From CAINOH01 sp041663565 (GTDB lineage: Archaea; Micrarchaeota; Micrarchaeia; Norongarragalinales; CAINOH01): a stretch of 48,085 nucleotides of DNA. A program made the position numbers and the translations under genes. The stretch spans positions 1 through 48,085 of the forward strand of contig JBAYMJ010000010.1 of assembly GCA_041663565.1 (NCBI GenBank), read 5' to 3'. Within the stretch, counting starts at the first letter, position 1, and each line of letters starts with the position of its first letter. Below the pieces are notes generated by a model. The model was not told the DNA's origin, searched no databases, and saw only the letters and a program-made list of their open reading frames with translations. Below are positions 32,933 through 41,221 of the stretch, in pieces.

Positions 32933-34376
32933 GCCGGCAACGCAGGAAATGCCCGACCCGATTTTCCTCGGCCGCATAAACTCAATTTCCTGGAAGAGAA
33001 TATACGCCCGCGAATACGGCGTGCAGTACTCGGAGATGGCGATACTCAGCCTTTCCGACAGGGCTTCCGACCACATCCCAAAAACATCCAAGGCCCAGAT
33101 AGTAGTCCCGGAGGGCAACAACACGGTATTCTACATCGATGCAGGCTCGTGGGCGCAGCTTGTAAGGTCGCTTGACGGGAAATACGCCGCAAACATCGAT
33201 GCGCTTGAAGGCTACGAAAAGGAATTTGAGAAGAGGGGCAATGAATACATAAACGCCGCGAAGGCCTTGGCAGTAATCGACTTTGCCAAGGCTTCGGACA
33301 AGGACATCTTGGGTGCATACGTTGCCTATCAGGAAAAGCTCCGGTACTACTCGGAATTCACTTGGACCGCGTTCATACTCAACAATTCCGTTTCCGAGCG
33401 CGCAACGGCAATAATCGACAAGTACCTTGCAGCGGGCAATGGTTCCAAGGAAAAGCGGCAGGAATACCTGGACGGCGTTTTCCACCCGCAGAAGAACGCG
33501 GCTGTTCTTGAGCTTGCTCAGGAAATATCGAAGGAAGACGAGCTTTCGCAACAGCGCGTCGCAGAGCTTTATGAAAAATACAAATGGCTGCCCTGCCTCG
33601 ACCTGTTCAACGACCCTTGGACTGAACGGGAATTCCGGGATTCGATTGCTACGATGAGTAAACCTGCGGGAAAGGCGTTCCTTCCAATCAAGCAGGTAAT
33701 CGGCGAGCTGAAACCAAGCGAGGACGACGGGCACTACCTTCGCATCGCGCAGAGGTTCGTTTACATCAAGGATGCACGAGATGATTTCCGCAGGCGCGGA
33801 ATCTGCATTGCATTGCTGTTTTTCCGCAACTTGGAGAAGAAAATGGGTCTTGCTCCGAAGGAAATCCGCTATGTGACGTCGGACGAAGTGATTGCATTCC
33901 TCAAGGACGGGACGGCAATAAGAAAAGATGCAGTTGAAAGCAGGAAGGACGGGTTTGCGATATACCTTGACAGGGAAAACAGAATTGCCTGCATCTCATC
34001 GGCCCAAATCGCAGCAGCACTTGAATCGTTCAGGCTTCTTCCACAGCAAGTAGGGATTTCGGAAATCCGCGGGACTACTGCATCCAAGGGAAAAGCCATC
34101 GGAACGGTTGCGATAGTACGAGGAATTGCAGACCTTGCAAGGGTAAAGGTAGGCGACGTGCTTGTCGCGGTGACAACTCACCCGGATTACACGGTTGCGA
34201 TGAGAAAGGCCTCTGCGATAATAACCGACGAAGGCGGGATTACAAGCCACGCGGCAATAGTCGCCAGAGAATTCTCGATTCCGTGCATCGTAGGAACGCA
34301 CTGCGCGACCAAGCTCCTGAAAGACGGGGACAAAGTGGAAGTGGATGCGGATGCTGGCATAGTTAGGAAGGTGTGA
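32916..34376 (+). CDS. Protein with C-terminal PEP-synthase-type phosphohistidine swivel domain
   Basis: 486 aa from the ATG at 32916, which overlaps the HD gene; an ATG at 32949 (with GGA nearby) is an alternative. The last ~90 residues are a PEP-utilising mobile domain with the catalytic His445 in DEGGITSHAAIVAREF and the following PCIVGT. The first ~390 residues are mostly helical with no ATP-grasp motif or PEP/pyruvate-binding barrel that I can see, so it is not a complete PEP synthase. It could be a phosphotransfer partner to an unknown ATP-grasp protein. The next gene follows within 6 nt. Confidence 0.8.
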   Translation: MSFASEPATQEMPDPIFLGRINSISWKRIYAREYGVQYSEMAILSLSDRASDHIPKTSKAQIVVPEGNNTVFYIDAGSWAQLVRSLDGKYAANIDALEGYEKEFEKRGNEYINAAKALAVIDFAKASDKDILGAYVAYQEKLRYYSEFTWTAFILNNSVSERATAIIDKYLAAGNGSKEKRQEYLDGVFHPQKNAAVLELAQEISKEDELSQQRVAELYEKYKWLPCLDLFNDPWTEREFRDSIATMSKPAGKAFLPIKQVIGELKPSEDDGHYLRIAQRFVYIKDARDDFRRRGICIALLFFRNLEKKMGLAPKEIRYVTSDEVIAFLKDGTAIRKDAVESRKDGFAIYLDRENRIACISSAQIAAALESFRLLPQQVGISEIRGTTASKGKAIGTVAIVRGIADLARVKVGDVLVAVTTHPDYTVAMRKASAIITDEGGITSHAAIVAREFSIPCIVGTHCATKLLKDGDKVEVDADAGIVRKV

Positions 34377-34381
34377 AAAAC

Positions 34382-34957
34382 ATGGCAATCGTGAAATTAT
34401 TAGTCCAGGGATATGCGCGAAGGCGCGGCAAGAACTACCAGGCCACACCCAACACGACGCTCATCGAGGACAGCGGCAAGAGGATAATCGTGGACCCGGG
34501 ATGCAACCCGCAAAAGCTCCTTGCAGCGTTGAAGAAGCAGGGCTTGAAGCCAAGTGACATTGACCTGATTTTTCTTACGCACTACCACGTTGACCACGTG
34601 CTGAACGTGCGGCTGTTCCCGGACGCGCCGGTGCTTGACAAGGACAAAACCTACAAGGGCGACTTGGAGTATTTCTACAAAGGAAAGATTCCAGGAACGA
34701 AAGTAGAAGTCGTTCCCACGCCTGGTCACGCGCATGAGCACGCCTGCCTTCTTGCAAAGACAAAGGAAGGGACTGTTGCAGTCGCTGGCGACCTGTGGTG
34801 GTGGGAGGATGGCAAGCAGAAGACCGACGCCAAGTCTTTGCTTTCATTGAAGGACCCATCGGTGACTGACTACGCAGTAATGAAAAGGAGCAGGCAAAAG
34901 ATACTGCAAGTGGCCGACTTCATCATCCCGGGGCACGGCAAGACGTTCCGGGTTTGA
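34382..34957 (+). CDS. MBL-fold hydrolase, MBLAC1-like
   Basis: 191 aa from the ATG at 34382, with GGTGTGA as ribosome site across the preceding stop; a GTG at 34373 is an alternative. The motif HYHVDH (67-72), PTPGHAHEH, VAGDLWWWED and IPGHGKTF give the metal ligands, with HYHVDH replacing the usual HxHxDH middle. Similar short proteins resemble MBLAC1. It completes a three-gene overlapping operon with the HD and swivel-domain proteins, suggesting one pathway, possibly nucleotide or phosphoester turnover. Confidence 0.87.
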   Translation: MAIVKLLVQGYARRRGKNYQATPNTTLIEDSGKRIIVDPGCNPQKLLAALKKQGLKPSDIDLIFLTHYHVDHVLNVRLFPDAPVLDKDKTYKGDLEYFYKGKIPGTKVEVVPTPGHAHEHACLLAKTKEGTVAVAGDLWWWEDGKQKTDAKSLLSLKDPSVTDYAVMKRSRQKILQVADFIIPGHGKTFRV

Positions 34958-35002
34958 AAATAGGCGTAGGCTATTTCTTTGGCGCAAGGAAAACCCTTAG
35001 CC

Positions 35003-36244
35003 TCAGCCCTGCTTGAGGAACGAGATTATCTCGCCGAGGTTCGGCCGCTTGCCGTACATCAGCATACTCGCGCGAAATACCTTCGCCGAGGCCCATATGG
35101 TGAATGCGACCGAGCAGAACAGGATGGCGAGGGAGGCGGCAATCTCCAATGGCGGCACGACCGTAAAGTTCATCCGCATTATCATGCCGAGTGGCGCGCT
35201 CAGCGGGAACATTGAAAGGAACACGGAAACCGGGCCGTTGGGCTCCGCCATCATCGCGCTGAGGAACCAGAAGGGCGTGACTGCGGGGAGTATCAGTACC
35301 GAGGTGAGCTGGGTGCCCTCCCGCATGGAAGTTGACAGCGCGCCGAGCCCTGCGAAGATGCTTGCGAACAGGAAGAAGCCGCCTATGAAGTAGAGAATGT
35401 AAACCACCATCGTTGCGGGGCCTATTAGGGAAACGATGTCCATTGACGAGAGCTCGGGCGGGAGGATGGATGTCGTGAGCGAGAGTATCAGCGCGGCGCC
35501 GAGAAGCCATATCGCAATCTGGGTCAGCGCGAGAGCGGCAAGGCCCATAATCTTTCCTGCCATGAGCTCGGTTGCAGAGACCGACGAGAGGATGACTTCT
35601 ATCATGCGGTTCTCCTTCTCCTCCACCACGCTCTGCAGGAGGAAGTTCGAGGTGATGAAGATTGAGAATATGAGCAGGAGTGCGAAAACCATTCCCACCA
35701 CGGACTGCAAAACGTCCTTTCCGGAGTCCTTGCCGTTGTCGCCGACCTGGACCACCTGGATGGTGTACGGGTCGGAGACCCTTTTTGCAACCTCTTGGTT
35801 CATTCCCGCAGTCAGGCCCGCCAGGAGTATGGGCTGGAGCAGGGTGGTGGCGGCTGCCTGCGAAAGCTCGCCTGACCGTATGAGGACGCTGACGTTGCCT
35901 GTCTCCAGGTAGTCCGCTTGGACTATGAAGCCGGAACCTATGGAGTTGTTCGTGAGTGCGGCACGCAGTTCGGCTTCGCTTCCAAACACAGTGACGTTGG
36001 TGGCGTTGAGCGGGCCGCCTGCACCCACTACCCTTGAGAGGTCAAGGCCGCTGTAGTCGACCATGCCCGTGGCTTCGTGGCCATCCAAGGCGACAGCGTC
36101 AAGCTGGCCCGCGAAATACGCCTGGGCGCCTATGATGAGTGCCATGAGGACCGGGAGCCCGAAGGCCATCAGCAGGAAGTTCCTGCCGCGGACGTTCGAG
36201 ACGTAGTCCCTCTTGGCGACTATGAGCACCTTTTCCATCTTCAT
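35003..36244 (-). CDS. ABC-2 type exporter permease (NatB-like)
   Basis: 413 aa. One N-terminal membrane helix (about 20-40), a large extracytoplasmic domain (about 45-190, including the NVTVFGSEAELRAALTNN stretch), then a block of five or six helices from about 195 on, with the conserved EEKENRMIEVILSSVS loop characteristic of the ABC2_membrane_3/NatB group. The ATG overlaps the ATPase stop as ATGA, so the subunits are translationally coupled. Such pairs export sodium, drugs or lipids; the substrate is unknown. A long in-frame N-terminal extension lies inside the ATPase gene and is rejected. Confidence 0.9.
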   Translation of the reverse strand: MKMEKVLIVAKRDYVSNVRGRNFLLMAFGLPVLMALIIGAQAYFAGQLDAVALDGHEATGMVDYSGLDLSRVVGAGGPLNATNVTVFGSEAELRAALTNNSIGSGFIVQADYLETGNVSVLIRSGELSQAAATTLLQPILLAGLTAGMNQEVAKRVSDPYTIQVVQVGDNGKDSGKDVLQSVVGMVFALLLIFSIFITSNFLLQSVVEEKENRMIEVILSSVSATELMAGKIMGLAALALTQIAIWLLGAALILSLTTSILPPELSSMDIVSLIGPATMVVYILYFIGGFFLFASIFAGLGALSTSMREGTQLTSVLILPAVTPFWFLSAMMAEPNGPVSVFLSMFPLSAPLGMIMRMNFTVVPPLEIAASLAILFCSVAFTIWASAKVFRASMLMYGKRPNLGEIISFLKQG

Positions 36245-37137
36245 GCGTTCGCTACCTCTATGAATATCTGGTTGAAGGACGGCTCGGAGAGCTCGAACTT
36301 TGATATCTCCAGCCCACCTGACAGGAGCCGGAGCGCCACGTCGGATGGCTTGGTGCCCTTGGAAAGCGCCAACTCGGCGTAATTTCCGTAGTCGTTGATG
36401 AGCTTGACCCCCGGGATTTTTGCGGGAAGCCTGCCGGAGTAGGTGACGTTGAGCGTGTTCTTCCCGTACGAGGCCTTTATCTCCTTGACGCTGCCGTACA
36501 GGACGGTCCTGCCCTTGTTTATCATGAGCACCCGGTCGCACATCCGCTCGACCTGCTCCATCTGGTGCGTGCTGAGTATGACTGCAGTCCCGGATGCTTT
36601 CAGCTCGAGTATCATGTCCTTGATGAGTTCGGAATTCACCGGGTCCAGGCCGGAGAACGGCTCGTCCAGGACGACGAGCTTGGGCTTGTGGATTACCGTA
36701 GCCGCGAACTGGACCTTCTGCTGCATTCCTTTCGAAAGCTCGTTCACCTTCGAATCCGCATACGCCCCGAGACCGACCCGCTCAAGCAGCGAGGTTGCGG
36801 CCTTGCCCGCCTCCTTTTCGTCCATTCCCTTGAGCGTGGCAAGGTACTGCAGCGTCTCGCCGACCTTGGCGTTCTGGTAAAGGCCCCTTTCCTCGGGCAG
36901 GTAGCCTGTGAGGCTCTTGGTCTCCTCCGAAAGGGCTTTGCCGAATACGGCCACCGAACCCTCGTCCGGGTTCATTATGCCCATGAGGATGCGAAGCGTG
37001 GTGGTCTTGCCAGCGCCGTTGGGCCCGAGCAGGCCGAGGATTTCGCCCTCTGAAAGGGTGAAGCCGACTGAATCAAGCACCTTTTTATCGGCGAAGGCTT
37101 TCCCCAGGCCGGATGCATCTATTGCGTTTGGAGCCAT
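36241..37137 (-). CDS. ABC transporter ATPase (NatA-like)
   Basis: 298 aa from the ATG at 37137; a TTG 9 nt upstream is an alternative. Walker A GPNGAGKT (about 40-47), a Q-loop equivalent LPEERGL, the signature LSKGMQQK, Walker B LVVLDEPFSGLD and the switch STHQM are complete. The C-terminal ~80 residues are the extra domain of the NatA type (DUF4162-like). It pairs with the permease encoded directly downstream. An AATAAAA box about 26 nt upstream suggests a leaderless mRNA. Confidence 0.93.
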   Translation of the reverse strand: MAPNAIDASGLGKAFADKKVLDSVGFTLSEGEILGLLGPNGAGKTTTLRILMGIMNPDEGSVAVFGKALSEETKSLTGYLPEERGLYQNAKVGETLQYLATLKGMDEKEAGKAATSLLERVGLGAYADSKVNELSKGMQQKVQFAATVIHKPKLVVLDEPFSGLDPVNSELIKDMILELKASGTAVILSTHQMEQVERMCDRVLMINKGRTVLYGSVKEIKASYGKNTLNVTYSGRLPAKIPGVKLINDYGNYAELALSKGTKPSDVALRLLSGGLEISKFELSEPSFNQIFIEVANA

Positions 37138-37209
37138 GCAAATCAATTCGATGGTGGTTCTTTTTTTATTGCTAGGTTATTTACGCGGACGGGATTTAAA
37201 CCATATGTG

Positions 37210-37389
37210 ATGCCGATGGCCGGCTTGTGTTGCCAAGCCATCGGAAAGGGCCTTGGCGCGGACGTTGGCGGGATAGTGCAAGGGGGCCTTGGCGCAAAAC
37301 CCGTCGCAACTCTTGGCATTTCCCAAAAGGAAGCCAGCTCGGAAGGCGCGCAAAAGGCAATAAAAGATTTCGCGGCCAAGATAAAATAG
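37210..37389 (+). CDS. Small Gly/Ala-rich hypothetical protein
   Basis: 59 aa from ATG 37210; ATG 37216 is equally possible. It has a Gly-rich stretch GKGLGADVGGIVQGGLGAKP and a basic, helical C-terminus (AQKAIKDFAAKIK). The first part contains a CC pair. It is divergent from the ABC ATPase gene, with an ATTTAAAC box at 37192-37199. The Gly spacing resembles a glycine zipper, but no family is recognised, and the call is moderate because the frame is short and overlaps longer but less plausible minus-strand frames. Confidence 0.45.
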   Translation: MPMAGLCCQAIGKGLGADVGGIVQGGLGAKPVATLGISQKEASSEGAQKAIKDFAAKIK

Positions 37390-37435
37390 GAACTTCAGGC
37401 TCTTAGCCGCAAGCAGAGCATTTGAACGGGTTACC

Positions 37436-37924
37436 TTGGACCTGCCTTCGCACTTCATCTGGGCGTTCGTCCTATTCCACAGCCAGCCTTGGGCGTGGGT
37501 GGCGGTTGTCTTCTGCTGCGTGCCCGACTTCCTCTGGTTCTTCCCGCGGCTCGTCAAGGTTGCGCGCCACCGACTAGTCAACCGCCGGGAAAGCGTACAG
37601 TTTACAGACATCAACGACACCCGCACCCGGCACCTTTACCGCACCAACCACAGCCTCATCACTGCGGGCTTCGCCTCGCTGTTGGCGTTCCTCGTCTCGA
37701 CACCCGGGATGGCAATCGGCGTGTTCGCAGGCTGGGCGCTGCACCTGTTCATGGACATCTGGACGCACAAGGGCGGCATAGTGGACGGCATCAGGCTCTT
37801 TTACCCCCTTTCGGACTGGAAGTTCCCCGCGCTTATCTGGTGGAAGGAGGAGCTGCAGAGGAGGCCGTGGATTTACGGCCTTAACCTAGCGGCGGCAGCG
37901 GCAGTGTTCGTGCTCCTTGGATAG
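37436..37924 (+). CDS. YdjM-like membrane-bound metal-dependent hydrolase family protein
   Basis: 162 aa from a TTG at 37436; no in-frame ATG lies near the N-terminus. Four hydrophobic segments and conserved histidine/aspartate sites: LPSHFIWAF, VFCCVPDFLW, YRTNHSLITAG and WALHLFMDIWTHKGG followed by FYPLSDWKF. This is the layout of the YdjM/DUF457 family of inner-membrane proteins with a presumed metal site; activity is unproven. It reads toward CDP-archaeol synthase 80 nt downstream. Confidence 0.82.
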   Translation: MDLPSHFIWAFVLFHSQPWAWVAVVFCCVPDFLWFFPRLVKVARHRLVNRRESVQFTDINDTRTRHLYRTNHSLITAGFASLLAFLVSTPGMAIGVFAGWALHLFMDIWTHKGGIVDGIRLFYPLSDWKFPALIWWKEELQRRPWIYGLNLAAAAAVFVLLG

Positions 37925-38006
37925 GCCGCGTCACGTAGGATATTCTTTTTAGCGGTTCGCTTCCAATAATGTTCAAGGCAAATTCAGTTCAAACGAGTGC
38001 AAGCAG

Positions 38007-38561
38007 ATGGAAGCCTATTCCCTTGAATGGTTCTTCACCCTGGTGGTGTTCATACTGCCGGCGTACATAGCCAACTCCTCGGCGCTCTACTTCGACCCCG
38101 GCCGCAAGGGCGGAAAGTCCACGCCCATAGACCTTGGCCTGAACTTCATAGACGGGAAACGCCTGTTCGGAAGCAAGGGCCTGGAGGGGATGGTGGCGGC
38201 CATACTTGCGGGCCTGCTCACGGGCCTTGTGATAGCGTGGCTGGGCTACACCCCGCTGGGGCTTACGTTCGACGAGTGGTTCTGGGTGTCGCTCTTCACC
38301 TCGATAGGCGCGCACGTGGGCGACAAGATAGGCAGCTTCGTAAAGCGCAGGATGGACTACAAAAGCGGCTCAAAGTTCGAGTATTTCGACCAGCTGGGGT
38401 TCATCATATTCGCCCTTGCCTTTGCGGTAATCGCCTCGCCGAAGGTCAGCTACTTCCTGGGCGTTGACGGCTTCCTGATGCTCCTTGTCCTAAGCTACGT
38501 CGTGCACGTCCTGGCCAACAGGTTCGCCTACGCAATCGGGCTCAAGGACGTGCCTTGGTAG
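38007..38561 (+). CDS. carS: CDP-archaeol synthase
   Basis: 184 aa with five hydrophobic segments. The family marks are ILPAYIANSSALYF, KSTPIDLGLNFIDGKRLFGSKGLEG and GAHVGDKIGSFVKRRMDYKSG with a final DQLGFIIFALAFA. CarS transfers CMP from CTP to unsaturated archaetidic acid, activating it for polar head group attachment, a core step in archaeal membrane lipid synthesis. It ends 1 nt before the nicotinamide phosphoribosyltransferase gene, so the two share a transcript. Its presence shows the cell makes part of its own archaeal lipids. Confidence 0.93.
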   Translation: MEAYSLEWFFTLVVFILPAYIANSSALYFDPGRKGGKSTPIDLGLNFIDGKRLFGSKGLEGMVAAILAGLLTGLVIAWLGYTPLGLTFDEWFWVSLFTSIGAHVGDKIGSFVKRRMDYKSGSKFEYFDQLGFIIFALAFAVIASPKVSYFLGVDGFLMLLVLSYVVHVLANRFAYAIGLKDVPW

Positions 38562-38562
38562 A

Positions 38563-39990
38563 ATGGCCGAATACCTGCGCAACCTCATCCTCAACGCCGA
38601 CAGCTACAAGGCGTCGCACTACCTGCAATACCCTCCGGGGGCAACCCGCGTGTCAAGCTACATCGAGTCGCGGGGAGGAAAGTGGGACCGCGCGGTGTTC
38701 TTCGGGCTGCAGATGGCGCTAATCGAATACCTCTCAAAGCCGATTGCGAAAAAGGACATCGACGAGGCAGAAGAGTTCTGGACGGAACACGGCCTGCCCT
38801 TCAACCGCAGCGGCTGGGAGCGCATACTCAAAAAACACAAGGGTTTCCTCCCGCTCAGAATCGAGGCCGTTGCCGAGGGAAGCGTAGTGCCTAACCACAA
38901 CGTCCTCCTGCAGGCAGTAAACACCGACCCGGAGTGCTGCTGGCTCACCTCTTACGTCGAGACCATCCTAATGCGCGCGGTGTGGTACCCCACCACGGTC
39001 TGCACCAACGGCTTCTTCTGCAAGGAAAGCATACTTTCAAGCCTGCGCAGGACGTCCGACGACGCGGATGCTGTCGTGGGGTTCAAGCTGCACGACTTCG
39101 GCTTCCGGGGCGCAAGCTCCCTTGAGTCGGCCGCGATAGGCGACTGCGCGCACTTGGTGAACTTCCAAGGCACCGACACCGTTGCGGGAGTACTCGCGGC
39201 AAGGGAGTATTACGGCGAAAAGATGGCGGGCTACTCCATACCCGCTGCCGAGCACTCCACGATGACCGCGTGGGGGGAGGGCGAAGGCGAACTTGCCGCG
39301 TTCTCCAACATGCTCGACCGGTTCGCAAAACAAGGAAAGACGCTCGCGGTGGTGTCGGACAGCTTTGACATCTACAACGCCTGCTCCGCGCTCTGGGGAG
39401 GGAAGCTCCGGGAGCGGATTGAAAAGAGCGGGGCTACGGTTGTGGTACGCCCTGACAGCGGCATACCTGAGGAAGTCGTGCCCAAGGTGGTCGAAATCCT
39501 GATGGAAAAGTTCGGCGTTGCGGTGAACTCGAAGGGCTTCAAGGTGCTTCCCGACTGCATCCGCGTAATCCAGGGCGACGGCATCAACTACGAAAGCATC
39601 AAGCGCATACTCTTCGCGATGGAGAAACGCAAGCTCTCCACTGAAAACGTCGCATTCGGCATGGGCGGAGGGCTATTGCAGGACTTCAACCGCGACACTC
39701 TGCAGTTTGCGATGAAGGCCTCGGCAATGGAAATCGGAGGCAAATGGCGGGACGTCTCCAAGTCGCCTGTTGACGATGCCGGCAAGCACAGCAAGAAGGG
39801 AAGGCTTGCGTTGGTAAGGGATGGCAAGGGCAATTATTTCACGATTAGGAAGGAAGAGCTCAAGCCGGAGCAGGAAAACCTCCTGAAGACAGTCTTCGAG
39901 AATGGCAAGGTAACCAAGGAATACCCCTTTGCCGAAATCCGCAAGCGCGCGGCCGAAGGCCTGGAGGAAATGCTCTCCAGCAGGAAATAA
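38563..39990 (+). CDS. nadV: Nicotinamide phosphoribosyltransferase
   Basis: 475 aa, close to the usual NAMPT length. Motifs: LNADSYKASHYLQYPPGATRV, YIESRGGKW, HDFGFRGASSLESAAIG, LVNFQGTDTV and PAAEHSTMTAWG with the catalytic His231, then VVRPDSGIP and a C-terminal GGGLLQDFNRDT. The enzyme joins nicotinamide and PRPP to NMN, the salvage entry to NAD. This fits a cell with reduced biosynthesis. It follows carS by one nucleotide. The nicotinate-type enzyme is less likely because of the NAMPT-like N-terminus. Confidence 0.93.
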   Translation: MAEYLRNLILNADSYKASHYLQYPPGATRVSSYIESRGGKWDRAVFFGLQMALIEYLSKPIAKKDIDEAEEFWTEHGLPFNRSGWERILKKHKGFLPLRIEAVAEGSVVPNHNVLLQAVNTDPECCWLTSYVETILMRAVWYPTTVCTNGFFCKESILSSLRRTSDDADAVVGFKLHDFGFRGASSLESAAIGDCAHLVNFQGTDTVAGVLAAREYYGEKMAGYSIPAAEHSTMTAWGEGEGELAAFSNMLDRFAKQGKTLAVVSDSFDIYNACSALWGGKLRERIEKSGATVVVRPDSGIPEEVVPKVVEILMEKFGVAVNSKGFKVLPDCIRVIQGDGINYESIKRILFAMEKRKLSTENVAFGMGGGLLQDFNRDTLQFAMKASAMEIGGKWRDVSKSPVDDAGKHSKKGRLALVRDGKGNYFTIRKEELKPEQENLLKTVFENGKVTKEYPFAEIRKRAAEGLEEMLSSRK

Positions 39991-40026
39991 AAACAACGGA
40001 GGAAAACATTCTTCAGGGTGGTTTCC

Positions 40027-40422
40027 TTGGACAACAAGATCAAGCTCGTTCTTTTCGGCATCGCAGCGTGGCTGGTGCCGTTTGTCGCATCCATATGCTT
40101 TTTCGACAGCCAGACGCACAAGCTCATCATCGACTGGTACCTGTTCCACTCGATAATGATAGTGTTCGGGTCGGCATTCGGCGCGTTCCTGCTTGTCAAG
40201 TTCTACGAGGGCGTCCGCACAGACTACGTGGCGTGGGGCGTGAAGGTCGGAATCGCCTGGCTTGCCATCAACTGGGCGCTCGACATAGCCATACTCGTGC
40301 CCATGATGCAGATAGACCTTGCGGCGTACTTCAGCCAAATCGGGATGGGCTATACGGTAATGCTGATAATGGCGGTCTCGATGGCTGTTGCCATTGAGAA
40401 TGCAAGGAAAAAGATCAATTAG
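40027..40422 (+). CDS. Hypothetical four-helix membrane protein
   Basis: 131 aa from a TTG at 40027 preceded by GGTGG at five nt; a GTG at 40018 is an alternative. Four hydrophobic helices (about 6-25, 38-60, 73-90, 100-122) with short loops and a basic C-terminal end. A histidine-containing loop (SQTHKLIIDWYLFHS) lies between the first two. It follows nadV by 36 nt and may be cotranscribed. A strong hairpin terminator follows directly after the stop codon. No family recognised. Confidence 0.75.
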   Translation: MDNKIKLVLFGIAAWLVPFVASICFFDSQTHKLIIDWYLFHSIMIVFGSAFGAFLLVKFYEGVRTDYVAWGVKVGIAWLAINWALDIAILVPMMQIDLAAYFSQIGMGYTVMLIMAVSMAVAIENARKKIN

Positions 40423-40475
40423 GGGAAAAGGGCGGGTAGGCCGCCTTTTCCCTCCGCCGGCTTTTTTTATTTTTC
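40423..40475 (+). terminator. Hairpin terminator after the nadV-linked membrane gene
   Basis: GGGAAAAGGGCGG (40423-40435) pairs with CCGCCTTTTCCC (40441-40452), one bulged G, starting 1 nt after the stop, and is followed by GGCTTTTTTTATTTTT. A second perfect hairpin CCAGCG/CGCTGG sits at 40482-40497. Confidence 0.7.
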
Positions 40476-40601
40476 ATCCTGCCAGCGCTCGCGCTGGGAA
40501 AAACAGCGATGCTTTGGGCTGAAAAATTGGAAAAAAACCAGTAAAATAAAAAAAAATTAAAAAAAAAGAAGTAGGATTCCTGCTTGAGCCTGAATTCGTA
40601 C

Positions 40602-40766
40602 TTAGAACTTGGGCTTCCTGTGCTTGGGCAGGCAGTCGCGGCAGTAAACCGGGCGCCCCTCAGTGGGCTTGAACGGTACTTCGCACTCTGCACCACAGTC
40701 GGAGCACGTGGTCTTAGTCATTTCGCGTGGGCCGAAGTTGTTTCCGCGGCTTCCATCGTATGCCAT
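40602..40766 (-). CDS. CxxC-x17-CxxC zinc protein, copy 1
   Basis: 54 aa. Two cysteine pairs, CSDC and CRDC, are separated by exactly 17 residues (GAECEVPFKPTEGRPVY), with a KHRKPK tail and a Gly/Asn-rich start containing FGPREM. This is the CxxC-x17-CxxC small zinc protein family known from methanogens and DPANN genomes; it probably binds one zinc and nucleic acid or another protein. GGTGA lies 10 nt before the ATG, and a TATA box about 160 nt upstream implies a long leader. T-rich DNA downstream ends the transcript. A close paralogue lies 0.27 kb upstream. Confidence 0.88.
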   Translation of the reverse strand: MAYDGSRGNNFGPREMTKTTCSDCGAECEVPFKPTEGRPVYCRDCLPKHRKPKF

Positions 40767-40972
40767 TTTTTATTTTTCACCTATTTTTTAAGACAGTGCA
40801 AGGCATTACCAAACGCTTAAGCTGAATAGCATAAGTCTTTGGATAATCAGAGCATCTGCCGTTAATACTAATTTGAAGGCACTAATTAAAGAATTGAGTG
40901 CCAAGCCGGCTTCCGCTCAGGGAGTATATAAATAGCCGAAAACCCCCGGGCGCTGCCCGGCGGAACCGCCGG
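40767..40972 (-). promoter_or_regulatory. Long leader, promoter and GC-rich hairpins before copy 1
   Basis: Minus-strand TATA (TTTATATA) at 40924-40931 places the transcript start near 40904, where a GGCACT/AGTGCC hairpin (40877-40902) begins. The ~140-nt leader holds GGCAGATGC (about 40853-40861), GCTATT and AATAGGTGAA before the ATG, all also found in the leader of copy 2. Upstream of the TATA box are stacked GC hairpins (CCGGGC/GCCCGG and CCGGCGG/CCGCCGG, 40946-40972). Confidence 0.5.
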
Positions 40973-40984
40973 TTTGGAGTTAAA

Positions 40985-41016
40985 AAAAATAGGATTAGGG
41001 GGTTTTACCCCCCTAA
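40985..41016 (-). terminator. Intrinsic terminator of zinc protein copy 2
   Basis: On the minus strand, TTAGGGGG pairs with CCCCCTAA (40995-41016, one extra base), followed by TCCTATTTTTTTTAA. It lies 23 nt after the stop of the gene at 41039-41221. Confidence 0.65.
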
Positions 41017-41038
41017 GCGTTGTGCAACTAGTTGCCGC

Positions 41039-41221
41039 CTAGTAGCGGGGCCTGTCGTTGCGCGGTGCCCTGTGCTTGGGAAGGCAATCGCTGCAATAGA
41101 CTGGGCGTCCCTCTGTCGGCTGGAATGGAACTTCGCATTCCTTGCCGCAATCAGCGCAAACTGCCTTGTACATTGTGCGGGGGCCGAAGCTGCGTCCGCC
41201 ATCTCTGTCGCCATAACTCAT
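41039..41221 (-). CDS. CxxC-x17-CxxC zinc protein, copy 2
   Basis: 60 aa. CADC and CSDC are separated by 17 residues (GKECEVPFQPTEGRPVY), nearly identical to copy 1 in this core, with SFGPRTM before it and a KHRAPRNDRPRY tail. The start region MSYGDRDGG is Gly/Asp-rich. A GGTGAATG site precedes the ATG. The leader contains the same GGCAGATGC (41310-41318), GCTATT and AATAGGTGAA words as copy 1, so the duplication included the leader. Nucleic acid binding is plausible but unproven. Confidence 0.9.
   Translation of the reverse strand: MSYGDRDGGRSFGPRTMYKAVCADCGKECEVPFQPTEGRPVYCSDCLPKHRAPRNDRPRY

Noticed and set aside
36245..36541. N-terminal extension of the ABC permease
   Set aside because: It lies inside the ATPase gene in another frame; the ATGA overlap gives the natural start at 36244.
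37177..37626. 149-codon minus-strand ORF
   Set aside because: It covers the start of the YdjM-like gene and the small Gly-rich gene; its composition (Arg/Ser/Thr-rich) is that of an antisense shadow.
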